Source of the DNA: an uncultured Opitutales bacterium
Lineage (GTDB): Bacteria; Verrucomicrobiota; Verrucomicrobiia; Opitutales; Intestinicryptomonadaceae
Direction of reading: 5' to 3'
Assembly (NCBI GenBank): GCA_944389315.1
Contig: CALXLX010000005.1
Coordinates: 1-39,837, forward strand
Length of the DNA: 39,837 nt
Below are positions 7,719 through 16,438 of the stretch, piece after piece; positions within the stretch are counted from its first letter, which is position 1; each line of letters begins with the position of its first letter. The translations under genes and the position numbers were made by a program. Under the pieces are notes generated by a model. That model made no database searches. It was given only the letters and a program-made list of their open reading frames with translations, and was not told the DNA's origin.

Positions 7719-8726
7719 TTATACGTTTTTTAGCATATCGTCGTAGAAATCGACAATATGGTCTTTCGCGTCGGGCGACTCGTTGAACTTCATCGCATCG
7801 CGCGGGTGGCGGTTCAGGAAACCGGTTATCATGTACGGGTAGTCGAACCCCCAACCGAGCTTCGCCCTCATGGGCTCTATGTCGTTCTGCACAGCAGCAA
7901 GCACGGGACGAACCCTGTACTTGGGGTTATGCAGGAAATTGAGAAGCAGCTCCATCGGGCAATTCCCCGCGCCGCGCCCCAATCCCGCAAAGGTGGCATC
8001 AACCATGTTTGCGCCGCAGATTATGGCCTCTATCGTATTGGAGAATGCCAGCTGCAGATTGTTGTGCGCGTGTATGCCAACCTCCTTGCCGGTGGACCTG
8101 GCAAAACGCAGGTATTTGTTTATCATGTAATGGATCTGTTCGGAGTATAGAGATCCGAAACTGTCCACCAGGTATATCGCCTTCGCGCCGCACTCGGCAA
8201 GAAGCTCGAGGCTCTCGTCGAGCTCCCTTTCGGTTACGGTTGAAACCGCCATCAGGTTGACGGTGGTCTCGTAGCCCTTGTCTATGGCGTCCTGCACCAT
8301 GTCGAGCGCGAGCGGAATCTGATGGACGTATGTCGCAACCCTTATCAGATCCAGCGGGCTGTTCTCCTTGGGAAGAATGTCCGTCTTGTAGTCGCTCTTT
8401 TCGGCGTCGGCCATGGCGGCAAGCTTAAGATCCGAGGGGTTTTCGCCCACTATCCTTCTTATGTCGTCCTCCTTGCAGAAACGCCATGCGCCGTATTCCG
8501 AAGGGGAGAATATCTTGTCGCTATTCTTGTAGCCCAGCTCCATGTAGTCCACTCCGCCCGCAACGCAGGCGTCGTAAACCGCCTTGACGACCTTGTCGTC
8601 AAAGTTGCTGTTGTTCATAAGGCCGCCGTCCCTTATCGTGCAGTCGACAACCTTTAGTTCCTTTCTGAATCCCACCCAGCTGTTGTGAGCCGACTTGGGA
8701 GACTTCTCTGTTTTTTCGTTGCTCAT
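7719..8726 (-). CDS. DRE-TIM / HMGL-like aldolase family protein
   Basis: The protein has 335 residues. The DRE-TIM metallolyase signature is VDCTIRDGG near residue 27, followed by the metal-site GIHAHNN and a Gly-rich GLGRGAGNC. The closest well-known relatives are 4-hydroxy-2-oxovalerate aldolases (DmpG type) and homocitrate or isopropylmalate synthases. The C-terminal regulatory domain of the synthases is absent. Relatives of this architecture are often annotated only as aldolase catalytic domain proteins and sit near nucleotide-sugar or surface-polysaccharide genes. No aldehyde dehydrogenase partner is present here, so a DmpG-DmpF pathway is not supported. It has its own terminators on both sides, which suggests a single-gene unit. 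Confidence 0.82.
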   Translation of the reverse strand: MSNEKTEKSPKSAHNSWVGFRKELKVVDCTIRDGGLMNNSNFDDKVVKAVYDACVAGGVDYMELGYKNSDKIFSPSEYGAWRFCKEDDIRRIVGENPSDLKLAAMADAEKSDYKTDILPKENSPLDLIRVATYVHQIPLALDMVQDAIDKGYETTVNLMAVSTVTERELDESLELLAECGAKAIYLVDSFGSLYSEQIHYMINKYLRFARSTGKEVGIHAHNNLQLAFSNTIEAIICGANMVDATFAGLGRGAGNCPMELLLNFLHNPKYRVRPVLAAVQNDIEPMRAKLGWGFDYPYMITGFLNRHPRDAMKFNESPDAKDHIVDFYDDMLKNV

Positions 8727-8777
8727 TTCTATTTTTGTTATCCTGTTTTAGTTTTTTGAGGAAATTTGGCAAAACAA

Positions 8778-8807
8778 AAAAACCCCGGATTTTCACCCGG
8801 GGTTTTT
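8778..8807 (-). terminator. Terminator between carA and the aldolase gene
   Basis: AAAAACCCCGG (8778-8788) and CCGGGGTTTTT (8797-8807) form a perfect 11-bp stem. It is symmetrical, with T tracts on both strands, and ends the leftward carA transcript 20-50 bases after its stop. Confidence 0.9.
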
Positions 8808-8828
8808 GCGTACACATTCGCGCAGCTT

Positions 8829-9995
8829 TCACTTTTCGGGTGCAAGTATGTCTCGAACGTAGTAATAAAAATATCCAAAAAGACCGTCGGCGTCATTCGG
8901 GCCGGGAGCCGCCTCTGGGTGGTACTGCACCGAGAATACGGGCAGATCCTTATGCCGCAAACCCTCGACAGTGTTGTCGTTCAAATTTATGTGCGTGACT
9001 ATGCCGCCCGCGTTTTCCAAAGAATCGGCGTCCACCGCAAAACCGTGGTTTTGTGAAGTTATGTACACCTTGCCGGTGTCGAGCTCCTTAACCGGCTGGT
9101 TTCCGCCCCTGTGGCCGAATTTCAACTTGTATGTTTTCGCCCCCATTGCATGGGCTATGAGCTGGTGCCCCAGACATATTCCGAACGTCGGGTATTTTTG
9201 CATCAGTTTAGCTATGCACTTGTGCGCGTATGTGACAGCCGCGGGATCCCCAGGCCCGTTCGACAAGAACAGGCAATCCGGAGACATCTCCTCTATCTGC
9301 TCGGCGGGAGCGTCGGCAGGAAATACCGTGACGTCAAAGCCGTGGTATGCGAGCTTCTTGAATATGGAAAGCTTCGCGCCGTAGTCTATTGCCGCACATT
9401 TAAAGAGCTTGCCGGGCCTCTTGCCCCTGTCGAGGTTGGTGCCGACTACGGTAAACGGATTTATGTCGAACTTCTCTGTATCGAAATGAAAAGGCTTCTT
9501 TACGGAGACTTCCTTGACATAGTCCACGCCCACAAGACCGCCCCACGCCTTCGCGCGGGCTACAGCCTCATCGTCGGAGATGTCCTCCGTGGATATGCAA
9601 GCCTTCATGGAGCCGGCCGAGCGCAACTTCTTTGTTATGGCGCGGGTGTCTATTCCGCTTACTCCGGGAACCCCGTTCTTTTTCAGGTATTCGTCCAGAG
9701 AAATCTCAGCGCGCCAGCTGCTCGTAATCGGGCTCAGATCGCGCACGACAAACCCCGCAACTTTAACCCCGTCCGACTCGTTGTCGAAAGAATTTATCCC
9801 GTAGTTGCCAACCTCCACCGCCGTCATGTGCACTATCTGCCCGAAGTACGACGGATCAGTAAGCAGCTCCTGGTACCCAGTCATGGAAGTGTTGAATACA
9901 GCTTCGCCGACGGCGGTAGCCGCAGAGCCGAATGCCTCGCCCCTGAATACGCTGCCGTCCTCCAACGCGATAACGCCTGTACCTTTCTTTTCCAT
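8829..9995 (-). CDS. carA: Carbamoyl-phosphate synthase small (glutaminase) subunit
   Basis: The product has 388 residues from this start. It hydrolyses glutamine and delivers ammonia to the large subunit for pyrimidine and arginine synthesis. The N-terminal domain shows ALEDGSVFRGEAFG and FNTSMTGYQE. The class I amidotransferase domain has SNGPGDP, the catalytic Cys274 in GICLGHQ, and the HPEAAPGP motif with the catalytic His. An in-frame start 16 codons upstream (10043) has a weak AGGCGG, but family members begin just before ALEDG, so I prefer 9995. The partner carB is not in the window, so the two subunits are encoded apart. Confidence 0.93.
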   Translation of the reverse strand: MEKKGTGVIALEDGSVFRGEAFGSAATAVGEAVFNTSMTGYQELLTDPSYFGQIVHMTAVEVGNYGINSFDNESDGVKVAGFVVRDLSPITSSWRAEISLDEYLKKNGVPGVSGIDTRAITKKLRSAGSMKACISTEDISDDEAVARAKAWGGLVGVDYVKEVSVKKPFHFDTEKFDINPFTVVGTNLDRGKRPGKLFKCAAIDYGAKLSIFKKLAYHGFDVTVFPADAPAEQIEEMSPDCLFLSNGPGDPAAVTYAHKCIAKLMQKYPTFGICLGHQLIAHAMGAKTYKLKFGHRGGNQPVKELDTGKVYITSQNHGFAVDADSLENAGGIVTHINLNDNTVEGLRHKDLPVFSVQYHPEAAPGPNDADGLFGYFYYYVRDILAPEK

Positions 9996-10167
9996 TTTGA
10001 ATTTCGGTGGATATATGAGCCTATTTTTTATTTTTTCAAGCATTTTTATCCGCCTATTTTGCGCCGACCGAAAATTTTTTCACGACCGATATGGCTCAAT
10101 GCGGATATACTGCACCCTTTCAGGCGCCGTAAAGCGCCGCGCAAATCCGAAAGCTTCCAGATAAAGC

Positions 10168-10929
10168 TCAGAACAGCTCGGCTTGCGGATTACTAATCGG
10201 CTGAGCGCGCAGCTTTTTAAGAAAACTCTTGCGGTGGACCTCGCTTGGGCCGTATAGCATCAGATTCTGCAGATGCAACGCCGTGCCGTACCCTTTGTGC
10301 TTTGCGAAATCGAAATTCGGATAACGCTCCGACAGTTCCGCCATATAAGCGTCCCTCGAGACCTTCGCCACGACGGACGCCGCGGCTATCGCAAAGCTTT
10401 TGGAATCCCCCTTCACCACCGCTATATGCCTAAACCTAAATTTGCGCAGTGGATTGCCGTCTATCAAAAGCAGCGATTTTGAAAGATCCGCCTGCCCCTC
10501 CCCAAAGAGGGTTGCCGCATATGAATTCTCCTTAAGAAGAAGATTTGCCCTCTCGTTGATGGCCCCTATGGCGCGCTCCATCGCAAGCTTTGTTGCCCCC
10601 AAAATATTCAGCCGCTCTATCTCCTCCACGCCGGCGAATGCTGCCTGAAAATCTATGCGCCCGGCCGACCGCAGGTTTTCCATCACGCAGAAAATCTCTT
10701 TGCGCTCGGACTCCGTCATGCGCTTGGAATCGTCGAGCTTTCTAAAATTTTCCAGAAGCTTCGCATCCGCATAAAAATCTGCGCCAAGCAGCACGGCAGC
10801 CGCGCACACGGGCCCGGCAAGAGCCCCCCTGCCCGCTTCGTCGACACCCAAAACATAGCTGCGGCCGGACAGATAGTCTGCATCGAAATCCACAAGCGGA
10901 ACAATCTTAGACGAAGTTTTCCCCGTCAT
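10168..10929 (-). CDS. rnhB: Ribonuclease HII
   Basis: The protein has 253 residues. RNase HII cleaves 5' of ribonucleotides embedded in duplex DNA and starts ribonucleotide excision repair. The signature GVDEAGRGALAGP (28-40) has the first two catalytic acids, Asp30 and Glu31. The further acids lie in LLIDGN and GDSKSFAIAAASVVAKVSRD-type segments. The substrate-sensing GRG is present, which separates it from HIII (GKG). Its start overlaps the stop of the upstream rnhC by four bases, so the two are translated as a coupled pair. Confidence 0.94.
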   Translation of the reverse strand: MTGKTSSKIVPLVDFDADYLSGRSYVLGVDEAGRGALAGPVCAAAVLLGADFYADAKLLENFRKLDDSKRMTESERKEIFCVMENLRSAGRIDFQAAFAGVEEIERLNILGATKLAMERAIGAINERANLLLKENSYAATLFGEGQADLSKSLLLIDGNPLRKFRFRHIAVVKGDSKSFAIAAASVVAKVSRDAYMAELSERYPNFDFAKHKGYGTALHLQNLMLYGPSEVHRKSFLKKLRAQPISNPQAELF

Positions 10930-11873
10930 CTGGCCTCTACTATTGCCTCCCTCGCCGTCTTAAAATGCATCTTTGCAAACCTGCGCAAGTTATCAGGACC
11001 AAACTTTTTGACAAGACGCACGGCCTGCTCTTTGGTCTCCGCGCCAGCCCCCTTTAAAAGCTGTTCCCCGAACTCCTCGGAAAGCTTGTTTAAAACGTAT
11101 ATGTACGTAGCCCTCGCAACTATTGAAGCCGCCGCCACGACCGGGTCCGCCTCAGCCTTGGTCTGCATCTTAAGCTCGAAATTCTCCGCCTTAAGCTCCT
11201 TCTGTACGAGGGGCTGCTTTGTAAACTGGTCGAGCATGCCCCAGGGCACATGCCGCTCCGCCAAGGCGGACTCTATCGCCCTTGCGTGCATCCAGGCCAA
11301 AAGCTTGTTAAGGTTCTGCCCGAAGCTGTGGTACATGTCGTTGTACTTTTCCATTCCGGCGTAACTGACCTTGGCGACTACGCCCTTAGTGGCCCTTATT
11401 TTGCGGGCCATCACAAGGACCGCCTTGTCGCTCGTAACTTTTTTCGACTCCTTGAGGTCTGCGTCCAGCCATTTCTGGACGGCCTCCCCGTCTGCTATGA
11501 CGCAGCAGGACACGAGCGGACCGAACAAATCTCCCTTTCCGCTTTCGTCCACGCCCGCATGCGCGGTAAACCATTCCGGATGCAGGACATTTTCGTAGCC
11601 CATCATGGGGGCGCCCGTAATCTCCGGCTCGAGCACGAAACGGACGAAATCCTCCGTGCCCTTGCCCTGTATCACGGCCTTTCCCGACTTGTACACCACG
11701 ACGTTCACCTCCCTGCTCTTGTAGGCGAACTGGGAATAATTTACATTATAGGGCACCCAGAGATGCTTGTCCAACCAATCGTCGAGCATCTGAGCCTGCT
11801 TTTGCGTAAGTGTCAGTGTATAGAGAGTCTTGGCTTTCGGCAAATCCGTCTCTGGCGCGCTTTTTCTTTTCAT
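10926..11873 (-). CDS. rnhC: Ribonuclease HIII
   Basis: RNase HIII removes RNA from RNA:DNA hybrids. The protein has an N-terminal TBP-like substrate-binding domain (LYTLTLTQKQAQMLDDWL onward) and a catalytic domain starting AGVDESGKGDLFGPLV, where GKG replaces the GRG of HII. A second signature, ADPVVAAASIVARA, follows. From the ATG at 11873 it has 315 residues. That start is preceded by GGGAG at good spacing, and a perfect TATAAT lies at 11916-11921 on this strand. The 22-codon longer GTG start (11939) has an AAGGAGG only one base away and would lie upstream of that -10. It is first in a two-gene unit with rnhB and divergent from rny. Confidence 0.92.
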   Translation of the reverse strand: MKRKSAPETDLPKAKTLYTLTLTQKQAQMLDDWLDKHLWVPYNVNYSQFAYKSREVNVVVYKSGKAVIQGKGTEDFVRFVLEPEITGAPMMGYENVLHPEWFTAHAGVDESGKGDLFGPLVSCCVIADGEAVQKWLDADLKESKKVTSDKAVLVMARKIRATKGVVAKVSYAGMEKYNDMYHSFGQNLNKLLAWMHARAIESALAERHVPWGMLDQFTKQPLVQKELKAENFELKMQTKAEADPVVAAASIVARATYIYVLNKLSEEFGEQLLKGAGAETKEQAVRLVKKFGPDNLRRFAKMHFKTAREAIVEAR

Positions 11874-11915
11874 ATTCTCCCATTGAAGGTATTGCAGGGC
11901 CTTTTTGAAATCAAG

Positions 11916-11921
11916 ATTATA
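11916..11921 (-). promoter_or_regulatory. Probable -10 box for rnhC-rnhB
   Basis: A perfect TATAAT on the minus strand would start transcription about 35 bases before the preferred rnhC ATG. No convincing -35 hexamer lies at 15-19 bases, so this rests on the -10 alone. Confidence 0.35.
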
Positions 11922-11989
11922 CTTGCTTAATATTTTCACGCCTCCTTAAATGGACTGGATATATTTTCGGGAAATATGCGATAGACAAA

Positions 11990-13540
11990 ATGGACTTCGA
12001 CGCCTTCGACACATCATCAATACTGCTTGGCCTTCTTGCGACGGTACTGTTTGCGGAGTGCATCATTTTGTTCATAAAAGCGCACTCCCTCAAGAGCAAG
12101 ATGGACGCGGAGGTCGAAAGCATACGCGCCGACGAGAAGCTCAAGTACGAGAAGAAGGCCGCCGAACTCGAGATAAACCTCAAGGAGCAGGGTTTGGAGC
12201 TCAAGGCCGAATACGAGGATCTGCTCTCGCGGGCCCGCGAGGCAAAGCACGATATAGATTTGCGGCTCTCCGAGCTTGAGAGGCAGAAGGCCGCCGCCGT
12301 GCGCGCCGAGGAGGAGGCAAAGACCGAGTACGCGCGCTTTGCTGGCATGAAGGAAAACCACCGCCGCAAGGCGAAGGAATACGCGGACAAACTCGCCTCT
12401 TTGAAGCACGCCGGCATAGAGGAGATACGCAGGGCAGCAAAGATAGAGCTTGAGAAGAAGTGCGCGGAGGATCTTGCTGAATACAGGAACGAAATTCTGC
12501 GCGACGGCATAAGGGACGCCGAGGATAAATCCAAGCGCATACTCGCCGAGACCATGAGGCGCATCGCCCCCGGCTACACGCAGGAACTTTGCGCGCGCGT
12601 GGTGAAGATTCCCGACGAGGCCATGAAGGGAAGGCTCATCGGCAAGGACGGCAGAAATATCCGCTCATTTGAATCTGCAGCTGGGGCTACGCTCATAATA
12701 GACGAGACTCCAGACTCTGTAATGGTGTCATGTTTCGACCCGGCAAGGAGGGAGATAGCCGTATCGGCGCTAGAGAGCCTCATTTCAGACGGTAGGATAA
12801 ACCCGTCGAGCATAGAGGCGGCCGTGGACAGGGCGGAAAAATCCATAGAGGAGAAATTCCTGCAATGGGGGCAAAACGCCCTTGAGGAAGCCGGCGCCGG
12901 CAGGGCCGACACCAAGATTGTAGAGCTGCTCGGCAAGCTCAACTTGCATCTTTCGCTCAATCAGAACACCCTAGCCCACTCGGTTGAGACGGCCAAGATT
13001 GCCGCCCTCATCGCGGCCGAATTTAACGCCGACACTCGGGCCGCGCGCCGCGCGGGTTTGTTCCATGATATAGGCAAGGCGCTCACCTCTTTGCAGGAAT
13101 CCTCGCATGCGAAAGCCGCCGCAAAGATTTTGTCAGAATGCGGCGAGAGCGACGAGGTTGTAAACGCCGTAGAGGCGCACCATAACGAAGTCGAGATGAA
13201 GACTCTTACTGCGGCGATAGTGCAGATTGCCGACGGCATATCGTCGTCGCGCCCGGGAGCTCGCATGGAGGCTACGGAAGGATACCTTGGCAGGGTGCGC
13301 GCTCTCGAGGAGCTTGCGCTTTCCTTCGAGGGTGTCTCAAAGGCCTATGCGATACAGTCCGGGCGCGAGATACGCGTGGCCGTAAGCCCGGACGTTCTCA
13401 ACGACATAGAAACTGCCGACCTGGCGAAGGCTATAAAGAGCAAGATTGAAAGCACTCTAGAAAATCCGCTCCCCGTAAGGATTACGGTGGTGAGGGAAAG
13501 CAGATTCACTCTCACAGCGGCCCCCAAGCAGGACATTTAA
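11990..13540 (+). CDS. rny: Ribonuclease Y
   Basis: The protein has 516 residues with the complete RNase Y architecture. A single N-terminal membrane anchor (about 9-29) is followed by a long charged coiled coil (about 31-200) and a KH RNA-binding domain with GRLIGKDGRNI (215-225, GxxG at 218-221). The HD metal-hydrolase domain has His330, HD at 359-360 and Asp415, and the conserved SSRPGAR follows. It is the membrane-bound endoribonuclease that starts mRNA decay where RNase E is absent or complemented. There is no clear Shine-Dalgarno. The gene is divergent from rnhC, and ymdB, a common neighbour of rny, is nearby but not adjacent. Confidence 0.95.
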   Translation: MDFDAFDTSSILLGLLATVLFAECIILFIKAHSLKSKMDAEVESIRADEKLKYEKKAAELEINLKEQGLELKAEYEDLLSRAREAKHDIDLRLSELERQKAAAVRAEEEAKTEYARFAGMKENHRRKAKEYADKLASLKHAGIEEIRRAAKIELEKKCAEDLAEYRNEILRDGIRDAEDKSKRILAETMRRIAPGYTQELCARVVKIPDEAMKGRLIGKDGRNIRSFESAAGATLIIDETPDSVMVSCFDPARREIAVSALESLISDGRINPSSIEAAVDRAEKSIEEKFLQWGQNALEEAGAGRADTKIVELLGKLNLHLSLNQNTLAHSVETAKIAALIAAEFNADTRAARRAGLFHDIGKALTSLQESSHAKAAAKILSECGESDEVVNAVEAHHNEVEMKTLTAAIVQIADGISSSRPGARMEATEGYLGRVRALEELALSFEGVSKAYAIQSGREIRVAVSPDVLNDIETADLAKAIKSKIESTLENPLPVRITVVRESRFTLTAAPKQDI

Positions 13541-13801
13541 AAATCTGACGCGGTTCCACAGGCACGGCGCTTGTGAAAATATGAGGGCTTCACTGTTGAT
13601 TATCGCCCCGTCAATGTTAGCCGCCAAAAAGAGTGCAATTCGGCTGGGCTGCGCCGGCAGCGTAGGAAATACGGCTAAAAAATTATTTTGAAAATTTTTA
13701 CATATGCATCTATACATGCGTTGAAATTCAGGTTTTTTTGGGCGGATGGCTCAGGACCTTCACTAAAAAAAACGGTAAAATAAAGAATTTAAAATGTTTC
13801 G

Positions 13802-15634
13802 ATGCCGGATAACGACCTTCTGACAACCCTGATACTGCTGGGAATATGCATAGCGCTTTTCGTTTCCAGAAAGGTGCGTCCGGATTTGGTCGCGCTCTTT
13901 GCTCTTGCGGCAATACCAATGTCTGGGGTTCTTACTTTTCAGGAGACGCTTAAAGGCTTTGCGGATCCCATAATCCTTATGATAGCCTTCATGTTTGTTA
14001 TAAGCGAGGGGCTGTCTAGGACCGGCATATCGTACAGGGTCGGAGATTTCATCTTAAGGAAATCGGGGAAAAGCCTATCAAGGGTGATGGCCCTTACTAT
14101 GGTTTCCGTATGCGTGCTCGGCAGCGTGATGAGCACGACGGCGATAATTGCGATATTTTTGCCCATAGTCATGAACATGTGCGCAAGGCTGAGAATTTCC
14201 CCCTCAAAGATGATGATGCCGCTGGCCTTCGCGGGGATAATCAGCGGAATGATGACCCTTGTTGCCACTACCCCAAACATGATATTAAGCTCGCTTCTCG
14301 AGGCCGAGACGGGAGAGGGATTCGGGTTTTTCGCAATAACCCCCATGGGGCTTACGGTATTGGCGCTCGGCGTGATTTACATGCTGTACGCGAGCAGATT
14401 TATCGGTAATTCGGCCGATGTGCAAAGGCGCACAAAGGCGCGCATGAACCTCGAAGATTTCATAAGGGACTACAAGCTTCACGGCAGGGAGTTTCTCCTG
14501 CAGATTTCAGAAAAGTCCCCTCTTGCGGGCAAGACGCTCAAGGAGGCACGCCTCCGCACGCTTTACAATGCGAATATAATTTGCGTGGAAAGGGGCAGCG
14601 GCCTTAAGCGCGAGCTTCTCGGGGCGCATCCGCACCTGGCTTTAAATGTCGGCGACAAGCTCTTTGCGGATTCAGCGGGCGGAAACTTCGACCCCGGTGG
14701 AATAGAGGGGGAACTCGGTGTAAAGATTCTGCCCTTGGGAGATTCCTACATGGCGGACAACTCCATGGACATAGGCATGGCGGAAATATCTGTTCTGCCT
14801 GAATCGGAGTTCATAGGGCGCAAACTGGAAGACATAAAATTCCGTGAGAAGCTCGGCCTGCATGCGATAGGCCTGAGAAGAAACAACCGTTCCGTAGGCG
14901 GCTATATTCCCGAAATACCGCTAAAAGTCGGAGACCTGATTCTCGTGGCGGGCGAGCAGAAGAACATACGCAGGCTGCATTCAAACGACATAGATTTCAC
15001 GGTGCTGAGCATTCCCGCGGAGCTTGCCGATACCGCAACCGCGCCAGAACGCGCCCCATACGCGCTGCTGAGCATGGCTGTCATGGTGGCGCTGATGGTC
15101 TTCAAGATAGTGCCCAACGCGCTCGCGGCGCTGATAGGCGCGCTGATGATGGTTGCCTTCGGCTGCCTGTCCGCGGATGCGGCGTATAAGTCTGTAAAAC
15201 TGCCCACGATAATTCTTATAGCCTGCATGATGCCTTTCGCCCTTGCGCTTGAAAAGACTGGAGGCATAGATATCGCATCGAAGGCCTTGTTCGACCTGTG
15301 CGGAGGCGGAGGAGCATACGCCGTCGCGGCGGGACTCTTCGCGCTTACTGCATTCATAGGGCTTTTCATGTCGAACACGATAACGACAATCCTGATGGGC
15401 CCCATAGGCATATCTGCCGCGCAAATGCTCGGGGTGTCCCCCTATACTATGACCATGATAGTTGCAATGGCGGCCTCAACGGCCTTCATGTCCCCGCTTT
15501 CGACATCGGTGAACATGCTGGTGTGGGAGCCGGGCAGATACACCTTTGGGGATTTCATGCGCATAGGCCTTCCCTTCTCTATCTTAGTCATGCTCGTAAG
15601 CGTATTCTTGGTTCCCTTGATATTCCCCTTCTGA
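13802..15634 (+). CDS. SLC13/DASS-type membrane transporter with two RCK_C domains
   Basis: The protein has 610 residues in three parts. A first membrane half (about 6-200) has a family motif-like MSTTAIIAIFLPIV near 110. Two soluble TrkA-C/RCK_C-like domains follow (about 226-305 and 326-400). A second membrane half (about 418-610) carries the matching MSNTITTILMGPI. The repeated Ser-Asn/Thr-Thr motifs are the substrate and sodium clamp of divalent anion:sodium symporters (dicarboxylate, sulfate). The inserted RCK_C pair occurs in the bacterial subgroup often annotated as sulfate or anion permeases. The substrate is not determinable here. It sits alone in a 260-base 5' gap without a recognisable gene. 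Confidence 0.88.
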   Translation: MPDNDLLTTLILLGICIALFVSRKVRPDLVALFALAAIPMSGVLTFQETLKGFADPIILMIAFMFVISEGLSRTGISYRVGDFILRKSGKSLSRVMALTMVSVCVLGSVMSTTAIIAIFLPIVMNMCARLRISPSKMMMPLAFAGIISGMMTLVATTPNMILSSLLEAETGEGFGFFAITPMGLTVLALGVIYMLYASRFIGNSADVQRRTKARMNLEDFIRDYKLHGREFLLQISEKSPLAGKTLKEARLRTLYNANIICVERGSGLKRELLGAHPHLALNVGDKLFADSAGGNFDPGGIEGELGVKILPLGDSYMADNSMDIGMAEISVLPESEFIGRKLEDIKFREKLGLHAIGLRRNNRSVGGYIPEIPLKVGDLILVAGEQKNIRRLHSNDIDFTVLSIPAELADTATAPERAPYALLSMAVMVALMVFKIVPNALAALIGALMMVAFGCLSADAAYKSVKLPTIILIACMMPFALALEKTGGIDIASKALFDLCGGGGAYAVAAGLFALTAFIGLFMSNTITTILMGPIGISAAQMLGVSPYTMTMIVAMAASTAFMSPLSTSVNMLVWEPGRYTFGDFMRIGLPFSILVMLVSVFLVPLIFPF

Positions 15635-15726
15635 TGCCCTTTACCCTGCGTCCTATTTCGGCGCGTTTTCTAAGGAGAGCCGGAATCTGACCGATGGGCA
15701 ATAGGAAGCGGAGTTGTCTTGGGAAA

Positions 15727-16212
15727 TTACAGAAGAACTTTTACTATGCACTTTTTCACGCTACCGCTGCCAACCAGCGGGGCATGGGCGTCTGAGGGCA
15801 TAAACACCGCGAAAGAGCCAGGCTTTAGGGTCAGAAAGACATCGGGCGCGTCGAGGAAGAACTCTATGTCGCGCTCGGCGGAATACGGCGTTTTTACACG
15901 CAAGCAAGAGGCCGCCGGCTTTATTCCGATGCGCTCCTGGCCCTCGAGGAGTATTTGTATGTCCGCATATTTTCTATGGGCCTCGAGGGGTGCATCAGCC
16001 TCCGGGCGAAGATCGCTATTGGAAACGGTGAAAAACAGCCTGTCTGAGTCCAACTCGCAGCGCCCTTCTGGGAGAGAGAAAACATCCCTGCCGGATATGT
16101 AGTCGAAAAATTTTTTAAAGCCATCGGAGAGCTTGGAATACTCCGCAGCCTCCTTTGAACCCAAAACGCACACGCGCGGGTAGGAATATGCTGTCTCTTT
16201 CTTATCTTTCAT
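15727..16212 (-). CDS. YhcH/YjgK/YiaL (DUF386) family protein
   Basis: The product has 161 residues from this start. It matches the small cupin-like YhcH/YiaL/EbgC family: LEAHRKYADIQILLEGQERIG carries the conserved His and Glu metal-site residues, and GSFAVFMPSDAHAP is the second half-site. Relatives sit in sialic-acid, ulosonate or beta-galactoside operons and probably process sugar anomers or unsaturated uronates. The precise role is unknown. I chose the ATG at 16212, preceded by AAAGG, because the open frame upstream to 16428 codes for 72 residues with no family similarity. It is divergent from the GH-A enzyme, which fits glycan use. Confidence 0.85.
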   Translation of the reverse strand: MKDKKETAYSYPRVCVLGSKEAAEYSKLSDGFKKFFDYISGRDVFSLPEGRCELDSDRLFFTVSNSDLRPEADAPLEAHRKYADIQILLEGQERIGIKPAASCLRVKTPYSAERDIEFFLDAPDVFLTLKPGSFAVFMPSDAHAPLVGSGSVKKCIVKVLL

Positions 16213-16399
16213 ATATTTTATGCCTTTAAAGTCCGTCGGCAAGCCCTGCCCCCGTACAGAGAAGGCGCCATAATAACGCATTGCTAAGTAGGGTAATTTT
16301 CTGGCCGCTTGATATATTTCTACGCTTAGTTCCGCGACGGTCAAGAAACATCGGCAAAATTGCGGCAGAAGTGCGGACAAATAAAGTTTTCTAATTATG

Positions 16400-16428
16400 T
16401 TGACCAGCTTTACATAGGCAAATAACAT
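16400..16428 (+). promoter_or_regulatory. Sigma-70-like promoter before the GH-A enzyme
   Basis: TTGACC (16400-16405), a 17-base spacer and TAACAT (16423-16428) form a fair promoter. Transcription would begin only a few bases before the ATG at 16439, which implies an almost leaderless mRNA if the prediction is right. Confidence 0.45.
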
Positions 16429-16438
16429 ACATTATTTA

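Noticed and set aside
9111..10196. Long open frame (361 codons) on the plus strand opposite carA
   Set aside because: It is antisense to a certain carA gene, shows no recognisable motif, and is explained by codon bias of the real gene.
11937..11945. AAGGAGG with GTG as the rnhC start
   Set aside because: The spacing is only one base, and the best -10 box lies downstream of it. The ATG at 11873 fits better.
16213..16428. N-terminal extension of the YhcH/YiaL protein
   Set aside because: The family is about 150 residues long. The extension has no similarity, and a Shine-Dalgarno-like AAAGG supports the start at 16212.
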